Assembly (NCBI GenBank): GCA_030041435.1
Contig: JASHNW010000040.1
Location: forward strand, 91,220 to 155,219
Source: Acidobacteriaceae bacterium
GTDB lineage: Bacteria > Acidobacteriota > Terriglobia > Terriglobales > Acidobacteriaceae
DNA length: 64,000 nucleotides
Direction: 5' to 3'
Made by a program: the position numbers and the translations under genes
Shown here: piece after piece, positions 26,119 through 34,738 of the stretch
How positions within the stretch are numbered: the first letter of the stretch is position 1
Layout: every line of letters begins with the position of its first letter
The notes under the pieces: generated by a model
The model's database searches: none
The model's input: only the letters and a program-made list of their open reading frames with translations
Told to the model about the DNA's origin: nothing

Positions 26119-27312
26119 ATGCCGACTACAACTGCTTCTGCACTCTTCTCCGACCGTATCGGGCGGATTGAAATCTCCGCCACCATGGCTGTGACCGCCG
26201 AAGCCGCCAAGCTGCGCGCGCAGGGTGCGAAGCTGGTGGATTTTGGCGCGGGCGAGCCGCACTTTGCCACGCCGCAACACATTAAGGACGCGGCCATCGC
26301 GGCGATCCAGGCCAACTTCACGCGCTACACCGTGGTCTCCGGCATTCCCGAGCTGCGCCAGGCGATCGTCGAGCGCCACAGCGCCGACTTCGGCTCCAGT
26401 TACACGCCCGACGAGGCCATCTTCACCACCGGCGGCAAGCTGGCCCTGTTCAACGCCATCCAGGCGCTGGTGGATCACGGCGACGAAGTCATTTTGCCTG
26501 TTCCCTATTGGGTTTCCTTCAAGGACATCGTCCAGTACGCCGGGGGCAAGGTGGTCTATCTCGAGACCAGCGAGCGAGAAAATTTCCGCGTCACCGCGGA
26601 CGCCATCGAAGCGGCGATCACGCCGAAGACGAAGGCCATCATTCTGAACTCGCCGTCGAACCCGTCGGGCGCCGTGGTATCGCCCGCGGATCTGGAGCGC
26701 ATCGTGCGGCTCGCTCACGAACGCGGCATCTGGCTGCTGCTGGACGAGTGCTACGTCTACCTGCAGTACACGGGCGCGCTGGTGAGCGGCGGGTCGTTCA
26801 TCGACGCGAAGGAGCACGTTGTGGTGCTCGGCTCGCTGTCAAAGACCTACGCTATGACCGGATGGCGCGCGGGCTACGCGCTGGCGCCGAAGCCGGTGAT
26901 CTCCGCGATGACGAAGCTGCAGAGCCAGTCCACGTCGAGCACGGCGTCGTTTGTGCAGAAGGCGGGCATCGCCGCGCTGCGCGGGCCGCAGGAATGCGTG
27001 GCGGAGATGCGCGCAGACTATCTGAGGCTGCGCGACAAGATCCTGGGGAGGCTGGCGGAGATTCCCGGCATCACCTGCACAAAACCGGAAGGCGCGTTCT
27101 ACGTTTATCCGAACGTGTCGAAATATCTCGGCAAGGGCGGGGTGCCCAGCGCGATGGAGTTGTCGAAGCGGCTGCTGCACGAAGCGCACGTGGTGACGGT
27201 GCCCGGCGAGGCCTTCGGCACGGACCAGCACATCCGGCTGTCGTACGCGACCTCGCATGCGGATGTGGAAGAGGGGCTGGAGCGGATGAAGGGGTTTTTC
27301 GCGAAGCTGTAG
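26119..27312 (+). CDS. Pyridoxal phosphate-dependent aminotransferase, class I (aspartate aminotransferase-like)
   Basis: A 397-residue cytoplasmic enzyme of fold type I. Seen: LVDFGAGEPHFATPQHI (substrate-side glycine motif), TGGKLALFNAIQAL, ILNSPSNPSGAVVSP (Asn182-Pro region), LLLDECYVYLQYTG (Asp209, which holds the pyridine nitrogen), and the Schiff-base lysine Lys242 in VVLGSLSKTYAMTGWRAGY; the C-terminal QHIRLSYATS carries the carboxylate-binding arginine. This pattern fits the 1-beta/AspB subfamily that transaminates aspartate with 2-oxoglutarate; the exact substrate cannot be fixed from sequence alone. Its 3' end converges on the phosphatase gene across an inverted repeat. Confidence 0.9.
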   Translation: MPTTTASALFSDRIGRIEISATMAVTAEAAKLRAQGAKLVDFGAGEPHFATPQHIKDAAIAAIQANFTRYTVVSGIPELRQAIVERHSADFGSSYTPDEAIFTTGGKLALFNAIQALVDHGDEVILPVPYWVSFKDIVQYAGGKVVYLETSERENFRVTADAIEAAITPKTKAIILNSPSNPSGAVVSPADLERIVRLAHERGIWLLLDECYVYLQYTGALVSGGSFIDAKEHVVVLGSLSKTYAMTGWRAGYALAPKPVISAMTKLQSQSTSSTASFVQKAGIAALRGPQECVAEMRADYLRLRDKILGRLAEIPGITCTKPEGAFYVYPNVSKYLGKGGVPSAMELSKRLLHEAHVVTVPGEAFGTDQHIRLSYATSHADVEEGLERMKGFFAKL

Positions 27313-27321
27313 ATCCCGGTC

Positions 27322-27385
27322 AGCACAGAGGACACGGAGGGCGCAGGGGCCGTCATGACTGCGTCGTATCTGTGTCCTCTGTGCT
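27322..27385. terminator. Inverted repeat between convergent genes (REP-like, possible bidirectional terminator)
   Basis: AGCACAGAGGACAC (27322-27335) is perfectly complementary to GTGTCCTCTGTGCT (27372-27385), with 36 bases between. It fills the gap between the aminotransferase (plus) and the phosphatase (minus). Similar GCACAGAGGACAC-type repeats are common between genes in several bacterial phyla. Confidence 0.5.
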
Positions 27386-27426
27386 TTCTGCGGTGAAACT
27401 GCGCGACGGCGGAGCCGGGGCGATGG

Positions 27427-30072
27427 TCACGCCTCAAGAGACAGGGCGGCTTCTGAGCTGTGCCCATCCGCATCCAGCTTCAGCACCAGCAGCGTCATGT
27501 CGTCGTGCTGCGGGGCGCCGGCGGTAAATTTGTCGGCGTCGGCGAACATGGCGCGCAGCACGTCCGCAGCGGCCCGATGCTGCACCACGCCCGCCGACGC
27601 GATCATGCGCTCCTCGCCCCACTCCTCGTCGGCGTGGGTCATGGCTTCGCTGATGCCGTCGGTATAGAGGATCAGCAGGTCGCCGGGCTCGAGGGTGAGC
27701 GCCTGTTCGGTGTAAGGCGCATTGGGCAGCAGCCCGACTACAGGGCCGTCGGCTTCGAGGCGAATCACCTTGCCCCGGCGCAGCAGCACGGGCGGATTGT
27801 GCCCGGCGTTCACGCACTCCAGCCGGCGCGTCTTTGGATCGAATGCGGCGAAGAAAAAGGTTGCGTAGCGATTCGACGCCGAGGCCTCGTAGACCAGCTT
27901 GTTGACCTTGTGCATGAGGTTGGCGAAATCGCGCGGGCTGTCGAGGGTGACGCCGCGCAGCGACGCGCGCAGACTGGCCATGAGCAGCGCGGCGGAAATG
28001 CCTTTGCCGGAGACATCGCCGACGGCCAGGCCGACGCGGCCGTCTTCCAGCGTGAAGACGTCGTAGTAATCGCCGCCCACGCCCAGCGCGGCCCGGCAGT
28101 GCCCGGCCATGGTGGCCCCGGGGAGATTCGGCATCTCCTGGGGAAAGAGCCGCTCCTGCACCTCGCGGGCAATCTCGAGTTCGCGGTTGATGCGCTCGCG
28201 CTGGGCTGCTTCCGCGGCCAGGGAGTGCGCCAGCTCGCTCACCTCCAGGGCAAGGCCGGTTTGCCGCGCCACGGTTTGCAGCACCTGCAGATCGGTGCGC
28301 GACCAGGCAGCCTCAGAGCGCTTGGGACCGAGGCACATAATGCCCATCAGGCGATTCCGGCCGGGCAGGGGCACCAGCAGCTCGGCGTGCAACTGATCGA
28401 GCATGCGCCGCTCCGCGGTGCCGGCCATCAGATACCAGGCGTCGGGGTCGCTTCGGTACAGGCGGGCGGGCTGGTTGGAGTTGAGCAGAAAGCGGACCGA
28501 GGAGGACTGCGCGGGCAACGCCAAAGAGCCATCCGACGCAACGCCGATCGCCTCTTCCAGGTAAAACGATTCGCCGCGGCGCAGCAGCATTGCAATCTGG
28601 CCGATGTGGAGGGTCTCGCGGATGCGCTGTGCCACGGTCTCCAGCAGCGGTTTGGTCTCAGTGAACCGGCGCACTTCGTCGGAGAGCTCGGTCATCATCA
28701 GTTCCGCGTTGTAGGCTTCGCGAAAGAACTGGCGGTCGAGCCACTGCTGCAGGCGTTTGCGGACGCCGAAGCGCATTGCCAGCACCAGCGCCAGAAAAAT
28801 CACGCTTCCGGCAATGGCCGAGGGCGTGGGCTCCCTGTCGCGCAAGGCGGGCAGCAGCAGCTTGAGCCCCACCCAGGACAGCAGCGCCACCTGCAGCACC
28901 CACAGCGAGGCCTTTGCCAGCGCGTAGCGCGAGCCGATGCGCAGGAGCACGCGGACATCGAGCGCTCTCTGCACCAGAACGACATAAGCGAGGGTAAGAG
29001 GCGCGACCATGAACAGGTAGGCGCCGAGATAGCGCACCCAGTAGTAGCGAACGTCATTCCCGGTGATGCCGAAGTGCGGGAGAACGACGAACACGACGAT
29101 GAGAGAACCCATGCCAACGCACATGCCGGTGGTGAGCACGCGCAGGCGGCGGCGCGCATCGGCCGTGGAGGCGGTGCGGAGCTTGTCGAGCGTGAGCAGC
29201 AAATAGAGCGCGACGAACAGCAGGTTGAGCCCGTTGATCACGGTCGACGACAAATCGCTGGCGCGGGTGAGAAAGCGGCCGGTCCCCCCCGAGTAATACT
29301 CCGTATAAATGGTTGGGTATAAGAAGGCGGAACAGACAACAAAGAGGCCGAGGAGGACCCACTTGATCCAACGGAATCGCGCGTCGATGCGTGAGCGCTC
29401 AGGAAAATAGACGCCCAGCAGAAACAGCGCGGGCGCCCCGGCCAACTGGATGGTTTGATACCAGAAATTGCGCAGGAAAAGCGGCACGCCGGTGGCCAGG
29501 CCAGTGTTGACGAAAACGACGCTGGGGAAGGTGAGCAACAGCAGCGTGAGCCACGCATTGCGATCGGTGGGGCGGGACAGCACCACCCAGTAGCCGATGA
29601 GGAGACAAACCAGCGGCAGGAGGCCGGCAACGAAGAACTCTTTCCAGAAGAACATCATTGCCGACGAGTTGCCGAATGCGTAGGGCGGGCGCGCCAGAGT
29701 CAGCGTGCCGCTGGCGGAAGAGCCGTCGGGCCGAGAGAACTCCAGGTCGAGAATGTCGCCGGGATGGCTTTCGGAGAGCACCGTGGCCCACTGGGCGAGG
29801 CCGGAATAGGCTGCGCCATTCAGTCCGGTGAGGCGATCGTCCACGGCCAGGCCCGCTGCCTTCGCCTCCGTCTCGACGGCGGTAACGCGGCGCGAGTCGG
29901 CATCGAAGCGGAAAGGAATGGCCACCCTCTGGTCCCAGTGGACGCGAAGTTGCCACGCGTCCACCACGCCTGCGATCCAGTAGCCCAGACTGGCCAGCAT
30001 CCAGAGGCCGATCAGGGTACGCAGAACATTGGGAGAGACTGTCTTCTTCCTGGGCTTCATCCGTGGAGTCAT
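27427..30072 (-). CDS. Membrane PDZ-GAF-PP2C (SpoIIE/RsbU-type) serine phosphatase
   Basis: An 881-residue protein. N-terminal helix (LIGLWMLASLGYWIAGV), then a PDZ-like extracytoplasmic domain (about 55-130; AAGLAVDDRLTGLNG), seven or so membrane helices (about 140-440), a GAF domain (about 460-620), a short coiled linker (EAAQRERINRELEIAREVQE), and a C-terminal PP2C phosphatase (about 645-870). The latter has the metal-site aspartates in GVGGDYYDVF, LAVGDVSGKGISAALLMA and ILYTDGISEA plus APQHDDMTLLVLKL. Such RsbU-type enzymes dephosphorylate anti-sigma antagonists in partner-switching. No such partner is encoded here. Divergent, 86 bases from the VOC gene. Confidence 0.88.
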   Translation of the reverse strand: MTPRMKPRKKTVSPNVLRTLIGLWMLASLGYWIAGVVDAWQLRVHWDQRVAIPFRFDADSRRVTAVETEAKAAGLAVDDRLTGLNGAAYSGLAQWATVLSESHPGDILDLEFSRPDGSSASGTLTLARPPYAFGNSSAMMFFWKEFFVAGLLPLVCLLIGYWVVLSRPTDRNAWLTLLLLTFPSVVFVNTGLATGVPLFLRNFWYQTIQLAGAPALFLLGVYFPERSRIDARFRWIKWVLLGLFVVCSAFLYPTIYTEYYSGGTGRFLTRASDLSSTVINGLNLLFVALYLLLTLDKLRTASTADARRRLRVLTTGMCVGMGSLIVVFVVLPHFGITGNDVRYYWVRYLGAYLFMVAPLTLAYVVLVQRALDVRVLLRIGSRYALAKASLWVLQVALLSWVGLKLLLPALRDREPTPSAIAGSVIFLALVLAMRFGVRKRLQQWLDRQFFREAYNAELMMTELSDEVRRFTETKPLLETVAQRIRETLHIGQIAMLLRRGESFYLEEAIGVASDGSLALPAQSSSVRFLLNSNQPARLYRSDPDAWYLMAGTAERRMLDQLHAELLVPLPGRNRLMGIMCLGPKRSEAAWSRTDLQVLQTVARQTGLALEVSELAHSLAAEAAQRERINRELEIAREVQERLFPQEMPNLPGATMAGHCRAALGVGGDYYDVFTLEDGRVGLAVGDVSGKGISAALLMASLRASLRGVTLDSPRDFANLMHKVNKLVYEASASNRYATFFFAAFDPKTRRLECVNAGHNPPVLLRRGKVIRLEADGPVVGLLPNAPYTEQALTLEPGDLLILYTDGISEAMTHADEEWGEERMIASAGVVQHRAAADVLRAMFADADKFTAGAPQHDDMTLLVLKLDADGHSSEAALSLEA

Positions 30073-30143
30073 AGTATCCCGCCGTGCGCGATTTCGCAGC
30101 GTGGATTTTGGCCCACGATGGCGGTATTCTCGATACGCATTCC

Positions 30144-30149
30144 GGAGGG
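30144..30149 (+). promoter_or_regulatory. Ribosome binding site of the VOC gene
   Basis: GGAGGG, nine bases before the ATG at 30159. It selects this start, which also begins the signal peptide, over an in-frame ATG at 30084. Confidence 0.65.
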
Positions 30150-30158
30150 TTCCAGTTC

Positions 30159-31142
30159 ATGCGTGTGAGTGTTTTCATTCTGTTTCTTGCCAGTTTTGCG
30201 TGCGCGGCGCAAACGCGGCCCGCTATCGTCGGCATCTCGAACATGGGCGTCTACACGAGCGATGCCGCAGCAGCCGAGCACTTCTACGTCGAGCAACTCG
30301 GATTGAAAAAAGGAACCGATCAGTACGACGCCGACGGCGTCCGTTATTACGTGAATCAGGAGCAGTTCATCGAAGTGCTGCCGCTGCCAGCGGACTCCGG
30401 AGTGAATCGGCTCGATCATGTCGGCTACATGACCGCGAATGCGGAACAGATGCGCCGCTACCTGAGCGCCAAAGGCGTCACCGTCCCCGAAGCGGTACAG
30501 CATGCATCGGACGGCAGCGCCTGGTTTGAGGTGAAGGACCCGGAGGGCAACACCGTTCAGTTCGTGCAGCCGGCGGCGAAACTGCTGGCGATGAAGGATA
30601 CGGCGCTGCTGTACCACATTTCCGACGCCGATCCCATCGGGCGGCGCATCATCCATGTGGGCTTTGCGGTGCACAGCCGCGAAACAGAAGACAGCTTTTA
30701 TCGCGCGATCCTCGGATTCCAGCCCTACTGGCACGGCGGCATGCAGCCGGACAGGACCGACTGGGTGGCGCAGCAGGTGCCTGACGGCCATGACTGGCTG
30801 GAGTACATGCTGACCGTCGGCTCCTCCCCGGCGCCCAGCGGCGGCGAAATCGCTGCGGCCGGAGCCGGCGCTTCTGCGCCCATTAGCCTGAACGCGCTCG
30901 GCGTGCTCGATCACTTCTCTCTCGGCGTGGTGAATATGGAGAAAGCCGTTACGACTCTGTCTGCAGGAGATCGCCTTGGCAGCGTGGAGGCGCGACCGCA
31001 AATGGGGAAGGACGGCAAGTGGCAGTTCAACCTCTACGACCCCGACCAAACCCGCGTCGAATTAATGGAGTTCTCCGCCGTCGAAAAACCCTGCTGCTCC
31101 AGCTTCACCGCCGCCAACCCCACCCCCACCGGCCAGCCATAG
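30159..31142 (+). CDS. Exported two-domain VOC-family protein
   Basis: A 327-residue protein with a signal peptide (MRVSVFILFLASFACAAQ; either ordinary cleavage or lipid attachment at Cys15 is possible). The first VOC module spans about 24-145 (VGISNMGVYTSDAAAAEHFY, FEVKDPEGNTVQFVQ) and the second about 165-310 (IIHVGFAVHSRETEDSFYRA, FNLYDPDQTRVELMEFS), each with the beta-alpha-beta-beta-beta order of the superfamily. VOC proteins include dioxygenases, glyoxalases and resistance proteins; most are cytoplasmic, so export is notable. Substrate unknown. Divergent from the membrane phosphatase and possibly sharing its promoter region. Confidence 0.8.
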   Translation: MRVSVFILFLASFACAAQTRPAIVGISNMGVYTSDAAAAEHFYVEQLGLKKGTDQYDADGVRYYVNQEQFIEVLPLPADSGVNRLDHVGYMTANAEQMRRYLSAKGVTVPEAVQHASDGSAWFEVKDPEGNTVQFVQPAAKLLAMKDTALLYHISDADPIGRRIIHVGFAVHSRETEDSFYRAILGFQPYWHGGMQPDRTDWVAQQVPDGHDWLEYMLTVGSSPAPSGGEIAAAGAGASAPISLNALGVLDHFSLGVVNMEKAVTTLSAGDRLGSVEARPQMGKDGKWQFNLYDPDQTRVELMEFSAVEKPCCSSFTAANPTPTGQP

Positions 31143-31708
31143 CCGCGTGAAGAGGCTCTTGGATGAACCGATCCCCCGAGTAGAACCCTGGCAAAGAGGC
31201 CTCTCCACCTTCAATTCGGAAACCAAATCCATATTTGCAATGTACAAGGGCGTGATGAATGCCCGAGCGCGGCTCACCAACTCGTTGCAAAAACCTGGTC
31301 AGAGGCACTCCGGCTAACCCCTCATCTCCCCTTCCTGCGGCGTTAACCCTGTTGCATCTTTGGAGCCTTCCGGGCGGCAGCGGAACCGATGGCATTTGCC
31401 TTGGAGCTTTGTCGTCTGGATTGTGAAGTTGATTCCTGACGCCGCGCCGGTTCAAGCGGATTTACATCTGCCTATACCCTCTTACGATTCGCTCGGTCGA
31501 GATTAGTTCTCGCTTATTTCTGAGCATTGGTCGCTTCTACCCCGTCTATCTCATGGTGACAGATGGAAAAATTAGACAATAGGTTAGTACGATACTTGAC
31601 ACAGCGACCGGTGATATGAGAACCTTTCGGCGCTTTACGGTAGTTAGGCTAACGCGTGGTAACCCATAGCAACATGAAGCCACTCACCATCTCGAAAGGA
31701 GCATTCTC
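31143..31708. other. Low-G+C non-coding gap
   Basis: A 566-base stretch with stop codons in all frames and no gene recognised. A hand count of 31561-31620 gives 24 of 60 G or C, against 39 of 60 at 30961-31020. It precedes two genes of similar lower G+C. AAAGGAG near its right end is the ribosome binding site of the gene at 31709. Confidence 0.5.
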
Positions 31709-32140
31709 ATGAGAATGACAGGTCGTATGTTTATCACTCTATTAGTATTTGTCGTCGCTGCTGCATGCGCCCGGGGGCAATGCGTCGACCTTCAGGCTAC
31801 GACGGTCTATTGTGGGGGTCCAGACGGCTGTCACAGTAGTGTCGCTGTTAATACGTTCATCACGACTCAATATGGTGTGCCGCCGGGCGACCCCATCTAT
31901 GTCACATGCTGCCAACAGCAAATTCCGTCGCAGACGCTGGCCGATGAAGGTTGCCCTGACGTAGTGCTCCGCAATCCAGCGATTCAGGCAAAACTCGCTG
32001 ACATCGAAACCACTCAACCGCTCCTTGTGGCAAATTGCGCCGGACGCTATGAGATAGCGGATAGGAGATCACAACTCAGGGATTGGAATCCGGATTCGCC
32101 GTCGCGCGAACTTCGCCTCAGCGTGAAATCAGGGATGTAA
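31709..32140 (+). CDS. Small secreted cysteine-rich protein, function unknown
   Basis: A 143-residue protein with a signal peptide (MRMTGRMFITLLVFVVAAAC, cleavage near ARG-Q). The mature part has seven cysteines (VYCGGPDGCHS, YVTCCQQQIPS, EGCPD, ANCAG and the one just after the signal), suggesting disulphide bonds. AAAGGAG sits 9 bases before the ATG. Followed after 12 bases by another secreted protein, so the pair is likely an operon. Codon use and G+C are lower than in the flanks, which suggests acquisition by transfer. I recognise no family. Confidence 0.65.
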   Translation: MRMTGRMFITLLVFVVAAACARGQCVDLQATTVYCGGPDGCHSSVAVNTFITTQYGVPPGDPIYVTCCQQQIPSQTLADEGCPDVVLRNPAIQAKLADIETTQPLLVANCAGRYEIADRRSQLRDWNPDSPSRELRLSVKSGM

Positions 32141-32152
32141 AGGGAGACCGAC

Positions 32153-33265
32153 ATGAAACTCTTCATTCTGTGTGCGTTGACGTTCCTGGCATCGGTTGCA
32201 GTAGCCCAAAGTGCAGCGACTGCAACCGACGTTCACTCTTCAGATGGACCAACCACGTCTCCTGCGCCGGAGATTCCCAGCAGGATGCTCGAGTTTAAGT
32301 CTGTCAAGTCTTCCATCGCTCCTGCGGTGTCGCCGGTGACTACCCTGCCACCGCAGTGTGTTTCAGACGGATCGCTCTTCCTGGATTCGTTGGACCCAAA
32401 GGACTTGACTAGGCATACCGTCATCTCGATACAGGCGGATAGAAGCCAACAATACCTGCCTTCCGCCATTCAGGGGCTGAACGATATCTCCGTGATGAAT
32501 TTTTTCCCATCGGACTCCGTTGTTGGATTTCTTGTCAGAGCGACGAAGGAACCGGCCGGAGCGCCAGGACCTGGCAAATCCCCGGCAGGGGTCGCCTGGA
32601 AGGACTATCACTACTATATTGCTGAATTTAATCGAGATGGCAGCTTCGATAAGTCGATCGAACTGCCGGCGGATTACACGTTTTCGCGGTTCGCGATCAT
32701 GGGTTCGGGTGAATTTCTTGTCGCCGCATACGACCGGCTCAACTCGGCGGCGCATTTGCTGGTTCTGGACCAATCAGGAAAGAAGTTGCGCGAATTGGAT
32801 TACGCTCCTTTCCGAACAGCCCCCGACGGGAACGCTGCGTTTGGTTCAGCCCAATCGCTGCGGAATAGCAGCAAGTTGATGGGCTCCGTCCTCTTTACGC
32901 CCTATCGAGAGGACATTCTGGTATGGCGTATTAACAGCAGTGATCCAGTCCTTGACGTTAGTTCCGGGGGCAATTACCGGGAAGTACCCATTCAGGCGCC
33001 CGCAGGCATGACCTTCGCTAACATGGTTGCGGCAAACGATCGCTGGGTCGCTCTATTTCGCAGCAACAGCGTCGCCGACAATAAACCCCTCAATCAGGCC
33101 GATTATTCCTATTTTGAAGTAGATCCCATAGATGGCGGGCTCGGCCCAAAACTAACCCAGTCCCGCGATGTTCCTCCGCGATATTTATGGTGCGAACGAG
33201 ACGGCACATACACCAGTTTTGAGCGAGATAAAGCTGGAGATTTTGTCCTGCTCAAGGCGAATTGA
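32153..33265 (+). CDS. Secreted hypothetical protein, probably beta-propeller-like
   Basis: A 370-residue protein with a clear signal peptide (MKLFILCALTFLASVAVAQ), preceded by AAAGGGAG. After a Ser/Pro/Thr-rich linker (about 25-65) the chain has repeated strand-rich segments ending in Asp/Gly turns: YYIAEFNRDGSFDKSIELP, HLLVLDQSGKKLRELDY, VLFTPYREDILVWRIN, YSYFEVDPIDGGLG. This is the rhythm of beta-propeller (6-bladed, NHL-like) proteins, though I cannot confirm the fold. Encoded 12 bases after the cysteine-rich protein; the two probably work together outside the cytoplasm. Ends 75 bases before the convergent DNA polymerase IV gene. Confidence 0.65.
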   Translation: MKLFILCALTFLASVAVAQSAATATDVHSSDGPTTSPAPEIPSRMLEFKSVKSSIAPAVSPVTTLPPQCVSDGSLFLDSLDPKDLTRHTVISIQADRSQQYLPSAIQGLNDISVMNFFPSDSVVGFLVRATKEPAGAPGPGKSPAGVAWKDYHYYIAEFNRDGSFDKSIELPADYTFSRFAIMGSGEFLVAAYDRLNSAAHLLVLDQSGKKLRELDYAPFRTAPDGNAAFGSAQSLRNSSKLMGSVLFTPYREDILVWRINSSDPVLDVSSGGNYREVPIQAPAGMTFANMVAANDRWVALFRSNSVADNKPLNQADYSYFEVDPIDGGLGPKLTQSRDVPPRYLWCERDGTYTSFERDKAGDFVLLKAN

Positions 33266-33339
33266 CTCTGCGGGAGCCGGCCCGGGCTCACGATCGAGTC
33301 GAAGCCGCCGGCAACCGCAGTACCTCGCCCGCCCTCCCA

Positions 33340-34404
33340 TCACCCAAACAACTCCGCCTGCCCCTCCTCCGCCCCATCCCCAAAGTTATGCAGCCCTACC
33401 CCGATCAGCCGATATCGCTGCTCCGACCCCAGACGCACCCGCTCCCGCAGCCCCAGCGCAATCGCCGCCAGGTCCTCCGACGACCCCACCGGCGCCGCCG
33501 GCGTCAAACTGCGCGTCAAAATCCTGAACTCCGCGGTCTTCAGCTTCAACACCACGGTCCGCGCGATGCGCGTCTCTTTGCGCGAAGCGGCCCACACTTT
33601 TTCCGCGAGGCGCCGGATCGCCTCTTCCGTTTCGCTCAGGGTCAGATCGCGGGCGAAGGTGTCTTCTGCCGAGATGGATTTGGTCAGCCGGTCCGGGACC
33701 ACCGGGCTGTCATCGATGCCAAACGCCAGCTCGTGCAGCCGCAGCCCGTGACGGCCGTAATGGCCCTCGAGGAGGTGCAGTTCCATGCCGCGCAGGTCGC
33801 CCACCGTCGTGATGCCGAGTTGCGCGAGGCGCTCGGAGGTGACCTTGCCCACGCCGGGGAGGCGCTGCACGGGCAGGGGCGGCAGAAAGGCGTCGACCTC
33901 TTCGGGCTGGATGACGAAGAGCCCATCCGGCTTCTTCCAGTCGGACGCAATCTTGGCCAGAAACTTGTTCGGCGCGACGCCCGCCGACGCGGTCAGGTGC
34001 AGTTCCTCGCGAATCGCCTGGCGGATGGCCTTCGCGACCCTGGTTGCGGTGGGCAGGCCGGCCTTGTTCTCGGTGACGTCGAGATATGCCTCGTCGAGGG
34101 AGAGCGGCTCAATGAGGCCGGTGTAGCGGCTGAATATTTCCCGCGTTTGCCGCGACACCGCCCGATAGCGAACAAAATCCGGCGGGATGAAGATTGCCCC
34201 GGGGCAGAGCCGTTCCGCGCGCAGCGCCGGCATGGCCGAGCGCACGCCGAAGCGCCGCGCCTCGTAGGAGGCCGCGCACACCACCGAACGGTTGCCGAGC
34301 CACGCTACGACGACCGGCTTGCCGCGCAGCTTTGGATCGTCGCGCTGCTCTACCGACGCGTAGAACGCGTCCATGTCGACGTGGACGATCTTGCGAACGG
34401 CCAT
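33340..34404 (-). CDS. dinB: DNA polymerase IV (Y-family translesion polymerase)
   Basis: A 354-residue protein with all landmarks of the UmuC/DinB family: the N-terminal catalytic motif VHVDMDAFYASVE (Asp10), the second catalytic motif SLDEAYLDV (Asp104-Glu105), helix-hairpin-helix LPVQRLPGVGKVTSERLAQLG near 175, and the little-finger domain (SISAEDTFARDLTLSE onward, about 245-345). The tail QAELFG is a beta-clamp binding motif (QxxLF). It replicates past lesions and slipped primers with low fidelity. Expected to be SOS-controlled, but I did not find a clear LexA box upstream. Monocistronic. Confidence 0.95.
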   Translation of the reverse strand: MAVRKIVHVDMDAFYASVEQRDDPKLRGKPVVVAWLGNRSVVCAASYEARRFGVRSAMPALRAERLCPGAIFIPPDFVRYRAVSRQTREIFSRYTGLIEPLSLDEAYLDVTENKAGLPTATRVAKAIRQAIREELHLTASAGVAPNKFLAKIASDWKKPDGLFVIQPEEVDAFLPPLPVQRLPGVGKVTSERLAQLGITTVGDLRGMELHLLEGHYGRHGLRLHELAFGIDDSPVVPDRLTKSISAEDTFARDLTLSETEEAIRRLAEKVWAASRKETRIARTVVLKLKTAEFRILTRSLTPAAPVGSSEDLAAIALGLRERVRLGSEQRYRLIGVGLHNFGDGAEEGQAELFG

Positions 34405-34738
34405 GCCCGAACGATAGCAGAATGTTCGCTTCCTGTTCGCCAGCGGTGCGAGACCACAACGATGAATTTTTCAGATTCGGGCATCGCCGTTGGGGAGGAC
34501 GGCGCCTGGGGGTGCGGCGTGGTCTGCATCCGAAACGCAGTGCGCCGCAATTAATCAGAAGCCATCGGCGCATTCCTGGAATCTCACCGCTTGTGACGCG
34601 GATGGCGCATCGAACTTGTTTCGCGACGTCTTCGGCATGGAGAGGATACCGATTCGGCTGGCGATTCGGCGTCTGCCTGTGGGGATGCCGATCGAACTGC
34701 GGATCAACCGCGAGGTTGCCGAGTCGATCAGAGGACGC
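34405..34738. other. Divergent non-coding gap, 334 bases
   Basis: Lies between dinB (minus) and the alpha/beta hydrolase (plus). A plus-strand frame is open through much of it and in frame with the hydrolase, but its residues resemble no known protein and the ribosome binding site is at the far end. I see no gene here. Confidence 0.5.
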
